Notes under the pieces: model-generated
What the model was told of the DNA's origin: nothing
Seen by the model: only the letters and a program-made list of their open reading frames with translations
The model's database searches: none
Assembly (NCBI GenBank): GCA_009767595.1
Contig: VSDK01012287.1
Coordinates: 385,294 to 449,293 of the forward strand
From: Symbiodinium kawagutii
Taxonomy: Eukaryota > Sar > Dinophyceae > Suessiales > Symbiodiniaceae
Length of the DNA: 64,000 nucleotides
Direction: 5' to 3'
In this document: positions 14,128-24,478 of the stretch, piece by piece
How positions within the stretch are numbered: position 1 is the first letter of the stretch
Layout: every line of letters begins with the position of its first letter
Position numbers and translations under genes: made by a program

Positions 14128-14222
14128 TGTTTCTCAAAATAGGGGTACCCCCAAATCATCCACTAGTAGTCATTTACAGTAATAACCAGCCATTTTTGGG
14201 GGTACCCCCATTTTGAGAAACC
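14128..14222 (+). mobile_element. MITE family A, copy 1
   Basis: About 95 bp with ends GTTTCTCAAAATAGGGGTAC and GTACCCCCATTTTGAGAAAC, nearly perfect inverted repeats around an AT-rich core. It is the best-preserved copy in the window. Confidence 0.9.
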
Positions 14223-14287
14223 ATCATATGATTATCGTTTTGGAAGCACTTGTAAATTGATTTGTTTGTTGTAGATTGTCCTTCCAG

Positions 14288-14530
14288 ACTCCAAGCATAT
14301 CCCTTTGCATGTCTCAGCGTGCATTGCCAGCTGTCAATCCGGTCTGCGACACGTTGCAACAAGGTCTTGGCCCTACGCTTTCGCGGCTTTCCACCGCAAC
14401 TCGTCGGACTGAAGGACTGCGGAAATGTATTTCAGTGGCAGAAATCTATGATGTCATTAATTGGATTTCTGCAGTCAATGGTTTCAATGATGTTTGTGGT
14501 CATGTTGCACAGATCTACGTAATCCCAAAC
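14288..14530 (+). CDS. Exon-like island
   Basis: Acceptor TTGTCCTTCCAG, then MSQRALPAVNPVCDTLQQGL, STATRRTEGLRKCISVAEIY and DVINWISAVNGFNDVCGHV. Good coding composition over about 80 residues. Unknown protein. Confidence 0.5.
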
Positions 14531-15022
14531 TGGGTTGAACACTGCTATGCAATTTGATGGTTTTGGTCTGAGCCAACCAGTTCTGTGCGCTGTATGATGC
14601 ACAGGGATGCTATAACTAGAATCTTGATTGTTGTTTTTCCTGTCATGATTGCTTTCATCATTGTGCCCATGCAGTGGTGTTTACAAATCCCTACACCTTG
14701 CTCACAAACAGAAGCGTCCATATACAAAGCCAGCCAACCAACCATCTATGGGTCAATTAGCACAGAAAATCACCGGGGTAGTCGAGTTTACATTTCAACG
14801 GTCGGATCATTCGGCAGTGATTTGAGCAAAGTGAAGAGGGCTTAGCCAGAAAGCAGTATCAAGAAACAATGAAATAGTATGAAAAATAGTATGAAATAGT
14901 CACATGATGTCACATATTCCTGATAGACGTCTATTCTTTGTGGCATTTGGAAACCGTGATGTGCTTCATGACCCTTCTGACCCTCGTGTCGTTGACTGGG
15001 TCGCTGTCAGTGCCAGGAGCGA

Positions 15023-15190
15023 ATGGGAGAGAGCTATCAAGGCCTGGTGAAGGAAGGCCCTGGGAGTTTGTGGCCTAAGAGCACCTTAGGCGCTTTGGTG
15101 GATGGCAAGCGCTGCTCGGATGGCGAGTCGAGGTTGTTGGAGTTTGACGCGGAATGGGATGCAGCCTTTTCAGTGGGAGATGCAATTTAA
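15023..15190 (+). CDS. Short ORF / terminal exon candidate
   Basis: ATG to TAA, 55 residues, reading MGESYQGLVKEGPGSLWPKS then LLEFDAEWDAAFSVGDAI. The frame is also open a few codons upstream after a CCAG acceptor. No known family. Confidence 0.45.
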   Translation: MGESYQGLVKEGPGSLWPKSTLGALVDGKRCSDGESRLLEFDAEWDAAFSVGDAI

Positions 15191-15449
15191 GGATGTTTCA
15201 CATATAGTCCTCAACATAGATGTTAAATGATTTTAAGTATATGTTTAAGTTGTACCTTGTTGAAGTCAATGTTTGACAATAACACGATTACTCTCACAGG
15301 TGGAAATGTATTCAGAATGTGGCGAGCTGCGTGAATATCATTCATCCCAAAGCCATGGGTACTCCCAACAAAGGTCCCTAGGGTGAGTGGTCATGTGAAC
15401 AGCTGGGGGTCCCGCTCACCAAGGTTTGGACCGAGAGGCCTTGAGGATA

Positions 15450-15578
15450 TTGCAGGGCCTATGTGCCAAAGGCGAAGAGCGCTTGAAGTCCATGGTTGCT
15501 TCGACGCTGAGCATGTCTACACTTAGGGCAAGGAGAGTTATGGATTATCACAGTCAGATGCAGCAAGCCAGAAATCAG
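15450..15578 (+). CDS. Exon-like island with canonical borders
   Basis: Open as LQGLCAKGEERLKSMVASTL and RARRVMDYHSQMQQARNQ, ending CAG|GTGTTTCC. The acceptor is GGATATTGCAG (15453-15454). Helical, basic; function unknown. Confidence 0.5.
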
Positions 15579-15942
15579 GTGTTTCCAATTCGCTCAAATT
15601 GAGTGGCGGGGCTTGCCACTAGAATTCATGATTTCTGAGTGGCAATTGTGTTAGCAGTGATTATGGTCAGCCCCACATCATTACATAGAACAAGTGATTT
15701 GGGCATGGCGCCCGGGATCAATAGACTATGAACAGTGTGGGTCGAACCGGTCTTTGTTGCAACCCTTGTGCTTGCCTACCACTCACTACGAGAGCATCAC
15801 AGTCCCAACGCACTTTCAAGGCAACTAGCGACCGTTGTAAAAATGAACCTGAATTTGCTGAAGGTCTCCATGTCGAATAAAGGTAGCAGGAAGCCACTGC
15901 AACTATGAGAGCGCATTCAAAAGATTACAGGAGAAGCAATGA
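15579..15942. other. No clear gene
   Basis: I see no convincing exon or repeat here. Confidence 0.4.
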
Positions 15943-16206
15943 GAAACCCCCATTCGAGTCAAGCCCCGACCTAGCGCCCTCTTCAGGGCAGAAAGGCATA
16001 GAAAGGCAACCACGAAGAGGAAGAAGGTACCCGCCCCAAGGCTGCGAGCCCGGACTCCCCTACCTCCAAACAGAAAACGCTCAAGAAATGACAGCATGGG
16101 AGGAGGAGCTTGGGATGCATCTGTACAAACGGATGCTTCCCCGGTCCCAACGAAGAATTCCCACACTGGACGCCGCTCCCAGGCAACTCTCACACCAGCA
16201 CCCTGA
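15943..16206 (+). CDS. Exon-like island, Arg/Lys-rich
   Basis: Frame 1 is open for 87 residues with a basic stretch (KATTKRKKVPAPRLRARTP) followed by Ser/Thr-rich sequence ending at TGA. All three + frames and a minus frame are partly open because of high GC, so strand and frame are uncertain. Confidence 0.3.
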   Translation, partial: ETPIRVKPRPSALFRAERHRKATTKRKKVPAPRLRARTPLPPNRKRSRNDSMGGGAWDASVQTDASPVPTKNSHTGRRSQATLTPAP

Positions 16207-16843
16207 CATTCTGACATATCAGCCGGCCCCATAAAATCTAGCTTTGATGGAGCTCTGAATAGGGGAACATATAGAAAGTGGCACCTCCACGAACATTCAC
16301 GTTGGAAATAAGTCCAATCTTCCGCGTGCAACGGTGAATCACCATGGAGTCTCCCAACTACAACATCCCTTACACAGCCAATTAACTGGGTCGAAGTGCC
16401 GATGTTTACTTGGAGCTATGGGGTCAATGCATTTCAGGCAATCATCGACTCGCAGTAAAAGCTTCAAGACATTGCAAGACCATGCAAGACCAATCAAGAC
16501 CATGAAGCAGTGGAAGTTTGTAGGAGACCTTGTGAAAACAGATGGGTTTTGAAGCAAGAAATCAAAATCATTGAAGCACATCAGAGCCTGAGTAAGTAAC
16601 GTATTTGCGCATATATGCAATATTATGCAACCATATTGCATGATGATAGTGTTGTTCTTAGTTCATTTGCCATTGCCCAACAGCATCATGTCCGGTGCGA
16701 TTGCTCTTGGGTTTTGTGCAGCCATTCCTAAATGACCGCTGCATTGCACAGTCACAACTCAGGCTTTGCAACTTCCAGTCGACGTCCTCAGCTCCTGGGC
16801 TCATTTTCATGCACCCATGCAGCTGTGGAGTGCCCATTTGGTG
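16207..16843. other. No clear gene
   Basis: Includes short CAAGACCATG-type direct repeats near 16470-16505. Otherwise nothing distinctive. Confidence 0.4.
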
Positions 16844-16940
16844 GTCTGTCAAAATGGGGTTACCCCAAGAATGGTTGGTTTACTAGTTACTATAAACGGT
16901 TAATAATGGATGATTTGGGGGTGCCCCTATTTTGAGAAAG
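16844..16940 (-). mobile_element. MITE family A, copy 2
   Basis: Inverted relative to copy 1 (core GGTTGGTTTACTAGTTACTA), with ends TCAAAATGGGGTTACC and GGTGCCCCTATTTTGAGAAA. Confidence 0.8.
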
Positions 16941-17516
16941 TCTCATTTGCACGGGGGTTTTGGACAATGACGAGACAGTGCCATACAGATTTCAACGAGA
17001 GGTTCGTCAACTCAATGGTTGCTCGCATGTTTGGACACAGGGAGCGGAGCGGACATTTCGCCTCTACGCAAAGGGCTTGCCAAAGTGGTGAGCGGGCGGT
17101 GAGCATGTTGCTGCATGCTGCAGTACTTCGTTGTCAAGCTGTACAATGGGCTTTGGTTCATGTTGCAGTCGTGCAACTTTGACCTTTAGAATAGTATCTT
17201 CAGCTTTGGGGTGAAACATTTAATCACCGCAACACGTGATCTTGCCAAGAAAACCTGTACAGAACTTCGTGACTGTTCCATCGAAATGATTTGATCGGGC
17301 CATCACCGAAGCCAACTGTGGTCGTTGGTTGGTGTACAAAGTACTCCCTTTCCCTAACGGCAAACCTTCTTCACCCGGAAAAATTGCATTGATTCCCCTC
17401 AAGAAAGCAGGGTGTTCAGATGTCTTTGGGATTTACAATAATTGGTGGAAACACGTGTGTTGAAGTAACACATGAGCGTTTGTCTTTGGAGGGTGGGTGG
17501 GAAGTTTGCCTTGTGA

Positions 17517-17531
17517 CCATTTTGGCTCAAG
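17517..17531 (+). other. Relict dinoflagellate spliced-leader sequence
   Basis: CCATTTTGGCTCAAG equals the last 15 bases of the 22-nt dinoflagellate spliced leader (known sequence from the literature); bases just before match partly (GTGA for GTAG). It lies about 250 bases upstream of the gag start. It suggests that the copied RNA was trans-spliced before reverse transcription, or that the element uses a captured leader. Confidence 0.75.
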
Positions 17532-17782
17532 GCAAGCCACCCATTTTGACACTGCCGACGGTGTCAAATTTGGGTGTTTAGGGCAGTACATGTCTTTGGT
17601 ACCCATCGACGTTCCGGTGGGCACTTTGGACGAACCTGACTTTGTGCTGTATATCCTCGGGACCTTAGTGATCTTGGTTGTGATCCTGTGCTGGGGTGCA
17701 ACCCGTCTACTGGCGGGTCATCGACAAAAGGAGCAGCTCCAACGGGTGCTGACGCTTCCTTCGGGAGCACGTGTCACCATCC

Positions 17783-19318
17783 ATGGGTGACCCAACGGAG
17801 GCAGAGCTCAGGGGGTTCTCCAATTTCGGGGACATCTTCACCTGGGTGGGGCTGCCCCATGCGAACATCGATGATGCCAACACAGCAGAAGGGTCACTGG
17901 CAGCTGCTCTTGGGATCAGGAGCGCCATGCATCCACGCACACTTGGATGGATACCACCCGCTGACTATGAGGCCGTGATCCAAACTTGGCAGGTAGCCAC
18001 ACCTCCTGCCACTGCAGGAGACCCGGTGACGAGGGCACCACCAACGTTGGCTCAACTAGGCATGGCAAGATTGCTTGGGAGGTGTTGCAGGCTTCTCGTT
18101 GGGGCCGAGCCACCTCCATCAGCAGCAGGTCCAGCTGCTACTGCAGCTGTGCCAGCTCCGATCTCAACGGCAGCACAGCGCAAGATAAAGTTGAACTCAG
18201 TGCTGTCCCAGATCGACGAAGCCGAGATCAGCCTGATGCCGGAAGCGGACATGGTCACGGGCTACATGAGGTATGCCACTGTGTATGGTGGCAATGAGCG
18301 TCCACCAAAGGAGCCCGAACCATCGGTGGAGCAGGTGTCAGCCCTTCGGCACCTCATCGAAGGGGGGTCCACACCTTACGTGGACTTCTCAGTATGGGGC
18401 CCCTACATGCATCGCCTGGTCAAGAAGATAAAGCTCAGTGGATACAATCTGGGGAGAGATGGCAAGCTCCAGCTCATTGAACTGGCAGGTCCATCATCTC
18501 TCGACATGTGGCTATCATCCTACCAGGTCTACGTCAACGCCATGATCATGTTGGATCAAGCGGACCTGGGAGTGATGTTGAAATACCGCGAGAGGATAGA
18601 GAAGATCCATCAGAGGTATGGCGAGAGGATATGGGCATTGCTGTACCAGGCTGATGTCCGTTGTCGCTTGGAAGCTTTCGAGAGGATTCGTCGCCAGATT
18701 GCCACGGAGCAGGAGATGATCAGGAAGGAGCATGTTGCAGCTGGCGGAGTCGGAGATCCACCTCGTGTGCCGGGCTATGATCCCCAGAGACCATGGAACT
18801 TGGTCTTCCAGAGGGCAGTCAATGATGACAACTTCTGGCGTGAAGAAGTCATAGAACCGGGAGTGATGATCTTGACGAAAATCTCTGGGATCAATGAGCA
18901 GGTTTCTGGGGATGCTCCGGTGAAGCCAGAAGGATCTTCGGCCAGTGGAAGTCAAGTGCCACAACATCTTCTTCAACAAGCACATCCACCTCCTGCGACC
19001 TTAGCTGCTGCAAAGCCAAGGCCCCGGAAGGAAAGTAGAGGTGGAAGATATCATCAAGTGGAAGATGGAAAGTATGTGGTCAACAGGACAGGCTACCAAC
19101 TCTGCGAGGACTTCAATGCTGGTCGATGTGACATTGGAAACAATGGCTGGTGCGGAGTTCAATGGTCCAAAGTCCATCAGTGCAATCGATGTTTGGGCAC
19201 ACATCCCGCTACCCGTTGCCCACATGAGTCCATGCCACAGCCCAACTTTGTGAAGAACCGAGACAAAGGTGGTGGCAAAGGAAGAGGAAAGGGTAAAGCG
19301 GCTGGTGCCCAATACTGA
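17783..19318 (+). CDS. gag-like protein of the DIRS-like element
   Basis: The first ATG is at 17783 (MGDPTEAELRGFSNFG), giving 511 residues. It would form the ribonucleoprotein particle that packages element RNA. The middle is helical and Arg/Glu-rich (YRERIEKIHQRYGERIW). The end has a Cys/His cluster (CEDFNAGRC...C...H) followed by CNRCLGTHPATRC, a CX2CX4HX4C zinc knuckle (19181-19219), and a Gly/Lys/Arg tail (KGGGKGRGKGK) for nucleic acid binding. It ends in TGA at 19316, followed directly by CGG. The next ORF is in the same frame, which suggests stop readthrough to make a gag-pol fusion. Confidence 0.8.
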   Translation: MGDPTEAELRGFSNFGDIFTWVGLPHANIDDANTAEGSLAAALGIRSAMHPRTLGWIPPADYEAVIQTWQVATPPATAGDPVTRAPPTLAQLGMARLLGRCCRLLVGAEPPPSAAGPAATAAVPAPISTAAQRKIKLNSVLSQIDEAEISLMPEADMVTGYMRYATVYGGNERPPKEPEPSVEQVSALRHLIEGGSTPYVDFSVWGPYMHRLVKKIKLSGYNLGRDGKLQLIELAGPSSLDMWLSSYQVYVNAMIMLDQADLGVMLKYRERIEKIHQRYGERIWALLYQADVRCRLEAFERIRRQIATEQEMIRKEHVAAGGVGDPPRVPGYDPQRPWNLVFQRAVNDDNFWREEVIEPGVMILTKISGINEQVSGDAPVKPEGSSASGSQVPQHLLQQAHPPPATLAAAKPRPRKESRGGRYHQVEDGKYVVNRTGYQLCEDFNAGRCDIGNNGWCGVQWSKVHQCNRCLGTHPATRCPHESMPQPNFVKNRDKGGGKGRGKGKAAGAQY

Positions 19319-19369
19319 CGGTGCGAGGATGATGCAGACGACAGCACAGAGGGGCCGTCCCCAAATTGC

Positions 19370-22300
19370 ATGGAACCTGGTGAACCCAACGGAGCCGGGT
19401 TGAATTCGGCACATGAACGGGCTCCAAAACGGGAGCGCACAGTTTCATCCAAGCTACTTTATCTGTTTGGAGGACCTCGCAGACCACTAGATGGATTTGC
19501 AAAATTTTGTGAGCAGCTGGGAGCAGAGTGTGAGCAAGTTGATATCGAATACGACCCCTCTCATGATCTCACATCGCAATCCTACTGGGATCAACTCTCG
19601 GCCAGGTTGGAAGAGTTCGATGCCTACCTCATCAGCCCACCTTGCAGCACCTTCACAGCGGCTCGCAACGATGAGGATGGGGGGCCAGGGATGTTGAGGT
19701 CTGTTGATGGTCCGGGTCGTTATGGTTTGCCTAACCTTAATCCCGAGGATAAACACAAGGTTAGAGTTGGTACCCTCCTAGCATTGAGAGGGTACGAAGT
19801 AGCACTGCATGCGAATCAGCACCGAAAGCCATGGATCCTTGAGCAGCCGCACATGCGAGAAGGTGGCACATCCATGTTCCGCCTCGATGAGTTTCAGCAG
19901 CTGCTCACAGAATTGGATGTCAATTTGTTTACGTTTGCGCAATGTAGGTTTGGGTCAGATGCTGAGAAGTTAACGGATCTCATGTCCAACATAGATTTAT
20001 CTGACCTAGCACTCACCTGCAATCATCCAAACGTGAGCTGGATCGTGCCATGGAGTGGAAAGAGGTACTATGCGCCACATGCCCCTTTGAGAGGCAGACA
20101 GCGGGCCATTGAGGCTCACCGATGGGACAAGTCGATGCTCAGGAACCGTGAGCCCTTTGGACCTTATGTGACAAAAGCGCATGCTGCATATCCAAGCCAG
20201 TTGAATCAGGTGTTGGCAGAGAAACTGGTGGCGGCATCAAGCCGAGTCACCGAAGTGGCTGTCGAAGCACCTGAGGATTCTTCATGCCATCCCGAAGTAG
20301 GTGTCACTGCAGCCATACGATTGCGACAGCAACAAACACCGCCTAAGGTTGATGATTCTAACAGTCTCAGGAATGTTGCGAGCTCTGTCAGTGACAAGAT
20401 GGCGTTGATTGGCAAACAAATTTCAAATTTGATCGAACGACACCTTGGAAGGCACCCCGGAATGGAGGATCAGGTGGTTGGATGTTTTGGCAAAACTGGG
20501 GTTGACGATCCGGACTTGGTAGCCAAGGTAGACAGGATCAGACATGAGGTTGCTTCTCTTCTGCAGAGGAACAGGGGCTCAGATATGCCAGAGGTATGCT
20601 TGACTGAGCCAATAGAGAGCTCAAGATGCAGAACTGTCCTTAGAGCTCATTTCATTGAGTATTGGGCCCGGGTGGTTGATGACCCTGCGAAGAAGATAGT
20701 TCACTGGCTCTACAGTGGAGCTCCTGCTTCCATTACAAAGCATCCTGATCTTGAGGGAATTTGCCCGGTGGTTGACCCTGAGGAATTAGAAGGGTCACCG
20801 GAAGATCTGAGCACAGACTTTGATAACTTCGAAAACTATCAGGGTGTGGAAGAGAACCAGCATGCCATAGAAGCGATTCAGGGCTATTTCAAGAAAGGCT
20901 ATCTCCAGAGATTTGATAGTCTTCAGGATGTTAGGGAATCTTTAGGTGGCGAACCGGTTCTCTCGAAGCTGGGTTGCATCACCAAGGAGAAATTCAACCC
21001 CGACACTGGATCGCATGTTACAAAAGTACGAATCATCCTGGACTGCAAACAATCTGGTGTATCGAAGGTTGCTGAGAGGAGATACAAGATTGTGCTACCA
21101 CGTATCACAGATGCCATTGCTAGTGCATTGAAATTATTGGCACATACCAAACCGAATGAGGGATTGGAGATGTTCATTGCGGACGTATCTGATGCCTTTT
21201 GGTTGGTACCCCTTCATCGATGTGAACAGAGATACTTCGTTGCTGTTCTGGGAGGGTACTACTATGTGTTCCAACGCACTGCTCAAGGCTCACGTGCTGC
21301 ACCTCTTACTTTCGGCGTTGTCATGGCACTTATGTCGCGGTTCATTCAGTCGTTGGTGATGGGACCCCTGGACCATTCTCGGAAAGTGCCTGAAGCTATG
21401 CTACAGGTCTATGTGGATGATCCACTTGCTATTCTGGTGGGACAGGAGTCTCGGCGGAGGCGTCTCGCAGCAATCATTTCCATTGGTTGGATGCTTTTGG
21501 GGGTACCCATTGCTTATCACAAGGCGGTTTTGTCAGCCGACACAGTTTGGATTGGCATTCGACTTCAGTGTTCCCACGACCACATCAGGGCAGAGGTGCC
21601 GGCACAAAAGGTGGCTGAACTTAAGATGCTCATTCAGGAAGCCTTGCTGGGAAATGTTATTCCAGTAAAGTCTCTGCGAACACTCATTGGCAAGGTGATG
21701 TCTGTCGCCACAGTCATATATGTGTGGAGGCCGTTCGTTCAGGAACTTTATGCTGCCCTTCATGAGAAGGTCACGCATGCTCCACCTGGATGCGTGTGGA
21801 CCAAACAGGTCCATCACTCGCTTCGCTGGCTCTTGTGTTTCCTTGAGGGAGAACATGGAAGTATCATCCGAAGGTATTCCCTTGCACACTATCTCAGACT
21901 TGGCCCCCAAGTGAGGATAACGTGGGATGCATCTCCTTATGGCATGGGAGCTACTCTGGAGCTCGATGGTGTCTTTACTGAATACTTTTCAATCGCTATC
22001 AGCAAGGACGATGAAAGGCATTTGGGCGTTTCATCTGGTACCTCTCATGGTCAGCAGGCATGGGAGGCACTTTGCGGTCTCATCGCTCTCAGGCAATGGA
22101 GTGCTCACTGGAAAGGGCAACGGGCACGTCTCTGCGTGAGGAGTGACAACATGGCTGCATTGACAGTGTTCGGAAACCTGCGTGCCAAATCTCGTGCACT
22201 GCTGAAGATCTCGAGAGAGTTTGCGTTGGATCTAGGCCAGGCGGAGTACCGTCCAGACCTCGTTCAGCATGTTCCAGGTGCTGCAAATCAGGTCAACGAC

Positions 22301-22501
22301 ATGTTGTCTCGTCGACTGGATCCAGGAAAGAACTACAGCCTGCCCACAGAGCTCATCAATGCTAAGCTCGTGGAACCAGAGGATAGACCGCTCACATGGT
22401 GGAAGGCTGCTCGCTGTTGGGACCCACCGGTAAAACCAGCTGAGATAGCAAGGGTGGGTCCAAACCCTCTGGCTCTTAATAAGAGAGCCAGAGTAAGCTG
22501 A
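19370..22501 (+). CDS. pol: methyltransferase-like domain, reverse transcriptase and RNase H
   Basis: 1043 residues from ATG 19370. Residues about 25-170 form a Rossmann-like domain with LISPPCSTFTAAR (PPC codons 19637-19645) and WILEQPHM (EQP 19841-19849), at the places of motifs IV and VI of cytosine-5 methyltransferases. RT follows, with FIADVSDAFWLVPLH (Asp 21182) and YVDD (21410-21421). RNase H has ITWDASPYGMG (Asp 21926), Glu 22064, RSDN (Asp 22145) and NDMLSR (Asp 22298), so all four acids are kept. It would make and process element cDNA. No frameshift or stop is seen. A GTAAGC at 22493, just before the terminal TGA-TAA, may be a donor to the recombinase exon. Confidence 0.88.
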   Translation: MEPGEPNGAGLNSAHERAPKRERTVSSKLLYLFGGPRRPLDGFAKFCEQLGAECEQVDIEYDPSHDLTSQSYWDQLSARLEEFDAYLISPPCSTFTAARNDEDGGPGMLRSVDGPGRYGLPNLNPEDKHKVRVGTLLALRGYEVALHANQHRKPWILEQPHMREGGTSMFRLDEFQQLLTELDVNLFTFAQCRFGSDAEKLTDLMSNIDLSDLALTCNHPNVSWIVPWSGKRYYAPHAPLRGRQRAIEAHRWDKSMLRNREPFGPYVTKAHAAYPSQLNQVLAEKLVAASSRVTEVAVEAPEDSSCHPEVGVTAAIRLRQQQTPPKVDDSNSLRNVASSVSDKMALIGKQISNLIERHLGRHPGMEDQVVGCFGKTGVDDPDLVAKVDRIRHEVASLLQRNRGSDMPEVCLTEPIESSRCRTVLRAHFIEYWARVVDDPAKKIVHWLYSGAPASITKHPDLEGICPVVDPEELEGSPEDLSTDFDNFENYQGVEENQHAIEAIQGYFKKGYLQRFDSLQDVRESLGGEPVLSKLGCITKEKFNPDTGSHVTKVRIILDCKQSGVSKVAERRYKIVLPRITDAIASALKLLAHTKPNEGLEMFIADVSDAFWLVPLHRCEQRYFVAVLGGYYYVFQRTAQGSRAAPLTFGVVMALMSRFIQSLVMGPLDHSRKVPEAMLQVYVDDPLAILVGQESRRRRLAAIISIGWMLLGVPIAYHKAVLSADTVWIGIRLQCSHDHIRAEVPAQKVAELKMLIQEALLGNVIPVKSLRTLIGKVMSVATVIYVWRPFVQELYAALHEKVTHAPPGCVWTKQVHHSLRWLLCFLEGEHGSIIRRYSLAHYLRLGPQVRITWDASPYGMGATLELDGVFTEYFSIAISKDDERHLGVSSGTSHGQQAWEALCGLIALRQWSAHWKGQRARLCVRSDNMAALTVFGNLRAKSRALLKISREFALDLGQAEYRPDLVQHVPGAANQVNDMLSRRLDPGKNYSLPTELINAKLVEPEDRPLTWWKAARCWDPPVKPAEIARVGPNPLALNKRARVS

Positions 22502-22793
22502 TAATGGGATCATCATCTGCGGAGGAAAAGAGAGAGCGAGTTGTACTGTGAACTTCTTCCCTTTGACTGTTGGAACTGTCCTTTATGGCTGTGTTTCACT
22601 TGTTGTTTCTTGCCTCATGCATGTGTGGTCCTGTTCACTTTGACTTGAGTTGTCATGTTGCTGTGAAGCTGTACGGACTGTCACGCTGATGTGAAACTTA
22701 AGCTGTGGTACCATCATCTGAGGGTACACTGCGATTGTTTGAAACCCTCTTCTGAGGGTTAACGTGTACCTTGTTTCATCGCTTTGATTTCAG
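22493..22793 (+). other. Predicted intron joining pol to the recombinase ORF
   Basis: GTAAGC at 22493 and a pyrimidine-rich TTTGATTTCAG ending at 22793 would remove 301 nt, including the pol stop. Phase is 0 on both sides. The frame entered at 22794 reads DIWPTACDGILEELGPNSL, open to 23228. Confidence 0.5.
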
Positions 22794-24478
22794 GACATAT
22801 GGCCCACAGCATGCGACGGAATCCTAGAGGAGTTAGGCCCCAATTCCTTGCTAGGCTGCCACCTGACCTTGAAGGATGGCTGCTTGACAAATCTGTCAGG
22901 CAACGTGAATCTGCATCCAGACATGCGGAAAGGGAAACCCGTGGAGCTGTATCTGGTTCTGCGCGGGTTAGAGAACTTCATGAGCCGCCATCGTCCAGAG
23001 AACCTGATGGTTCGATTGGTCAGCAAACTAGCCGGAAAGCAAGAAGACGAGACATGCCCGTCATCAGAGATCAACCTTGCAGCCATGGCCCTAGGGTACC
23101 TTCGGAGATCACTGAAGATGCGCGTCTCAGACAGAGTGCCCTGGACAAGTTCACGGAAGACTTCTATGCGGCTTCCACCAGGCACACAAGGGATGCTCAG
23201 CTACAGACCTGGCTTCGGTTTCATGTGAGATGGTTTGGTAACGCCGTCAATCCGATTCCACTCACTGAGAACATTCTCGTGGGAGTTTCATGTCTCTTCA
23301 AAGCTGGAGGGTACAAGTCCTTCAAGAACTATCTTGGAAGGATTAAGGATCATCACATTGCCGCTGGACATCCTTGGACCGATTCCCTTCAAAGAGTATC
23401 TGCCAGATGCACAAGGTCGGTCCTCCGTGGATTGGGAGGTCCTTCTAGGTCGGAACCCTTCAACTTTGTGGAAGTTGTTCAACACTTGGATGGGTCTTCG
23501 GAGCCATTGGTACAGGGAGGACCCATATTTCCTCAAGTTATGGTAGTGGTCGGCATGTATTTCATGCTACGTGAGCTGGAGCTGTCGGCCATAGATGTCT
23601 CTGATCTTTCTTTCAGCCAGAACGATTCGGTTACCCTCAGTCTTCCCGTTTCTAAGACCGACTGGATGGCCAAAGGATGCCGCAGAACCTGGTCATGCCT
23701 GTGTCAGCTGGGAAAACCATGTCCAGTTCACGTCTTGAAAAGGTACGTGGAGATGCTGTCAGATGAGGGTCAGTTAACTGGCCCGTTGATCAGAACAAAG
23801 GAGGGAAACATCTGCACCAAGCAGGCCGTTGTGGACACGATTAGACAAGCAGTGCTCTCTTCTGGAGGGCTTGCGAAATCAGCCGCTGGTGAATGGCTTA
23901 TCTCTGGACACACTTTCAGGATTACGGGTGCTCGTACCTTGACTCTTTGGGGCTTGGACCCAATTACAGTTCAGCTGCTTGGACGTTGGGGGTCGTCAGC
24001 TGTTCTCACATACTTAGCTGAAACTCCACTAGCCACGATTTCGGAGCGTCTTACCTGCAACGAATCTGGAAATCATGGATCAAGAGAGATCAACAGATTT
24101 GTGATGTCGGAACAGGACGCAGCTGACGCAGTCTTGCCTTCTGACATGGAAACCGTGAATCGCAAACTACATGAACTTGACGGTAAGGTCTCACATCTTA
24201 CCCATGTTCTGGAAGGATTTGCTGCAGTCCTCGATGACAAGCAGGTACTTGAACGATGGAGCATCTTCAACGATGGATCGAAGGTACTTCATGAAGCGGT
24301 TGTGAATCTGAGCATGCCACCTTCCACATGGAAAACCAAATGTGGGTGGAAATTTGCACTCTGTTCAGGCATCACCATGTACAGAGAGGGATGCCCGGAT
24401 AACACCACTTATCGCTCATGTCCAAAATGCTCTCCCTCTAATGTTTCGGAAAGCTCGAATAGCTCCTCATCATCGTGA
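22794..24478 (+). CDS. Tyrosine recombinase of the DIRS-like element, N-terminal frame conflict
   Basis: The catalytic part reads in frame 2. It has MLRELELS (Arg 23570), SKTDW (Lys 23654), GHTFRITGAR (His 23909, Arg 23918), LGRWGS (Trp 23987, at the His/Trp position) and TYLAE (Tyr 24011): a complete R-K-H-R-W-Y set. It would integrate circular cDNA without a DDE integrase. The C-terminus has paired cysteines (CPKC). If read as one frame the protein starts at ATG 22799 (Arg-rich). However, 22794-23110 looks more protein-like in frame 3 (MRKGKPVELYLVLRGLENFM). A small intron, programmed frameshift or 1-nt indel near 23110-23150 is therefore likely. Confidence 0.8.

Noticed and set aside
17497-17790. 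Separate small protein upstream of gag
   Set aside because: The open frame overlaps the leader relict and the gag start in another frame; more likely untranslated leader, although a hydrophobic stretch (LYILGTLVILVVILCWGA) makes a small ORF conceivable.
18515-18985. Minus-strand ORF of 156 residues inside gag
   Set aside because: Shadow of the gag reading frame. Minus frames inside pol and the recombinase are rejected for the same reason.
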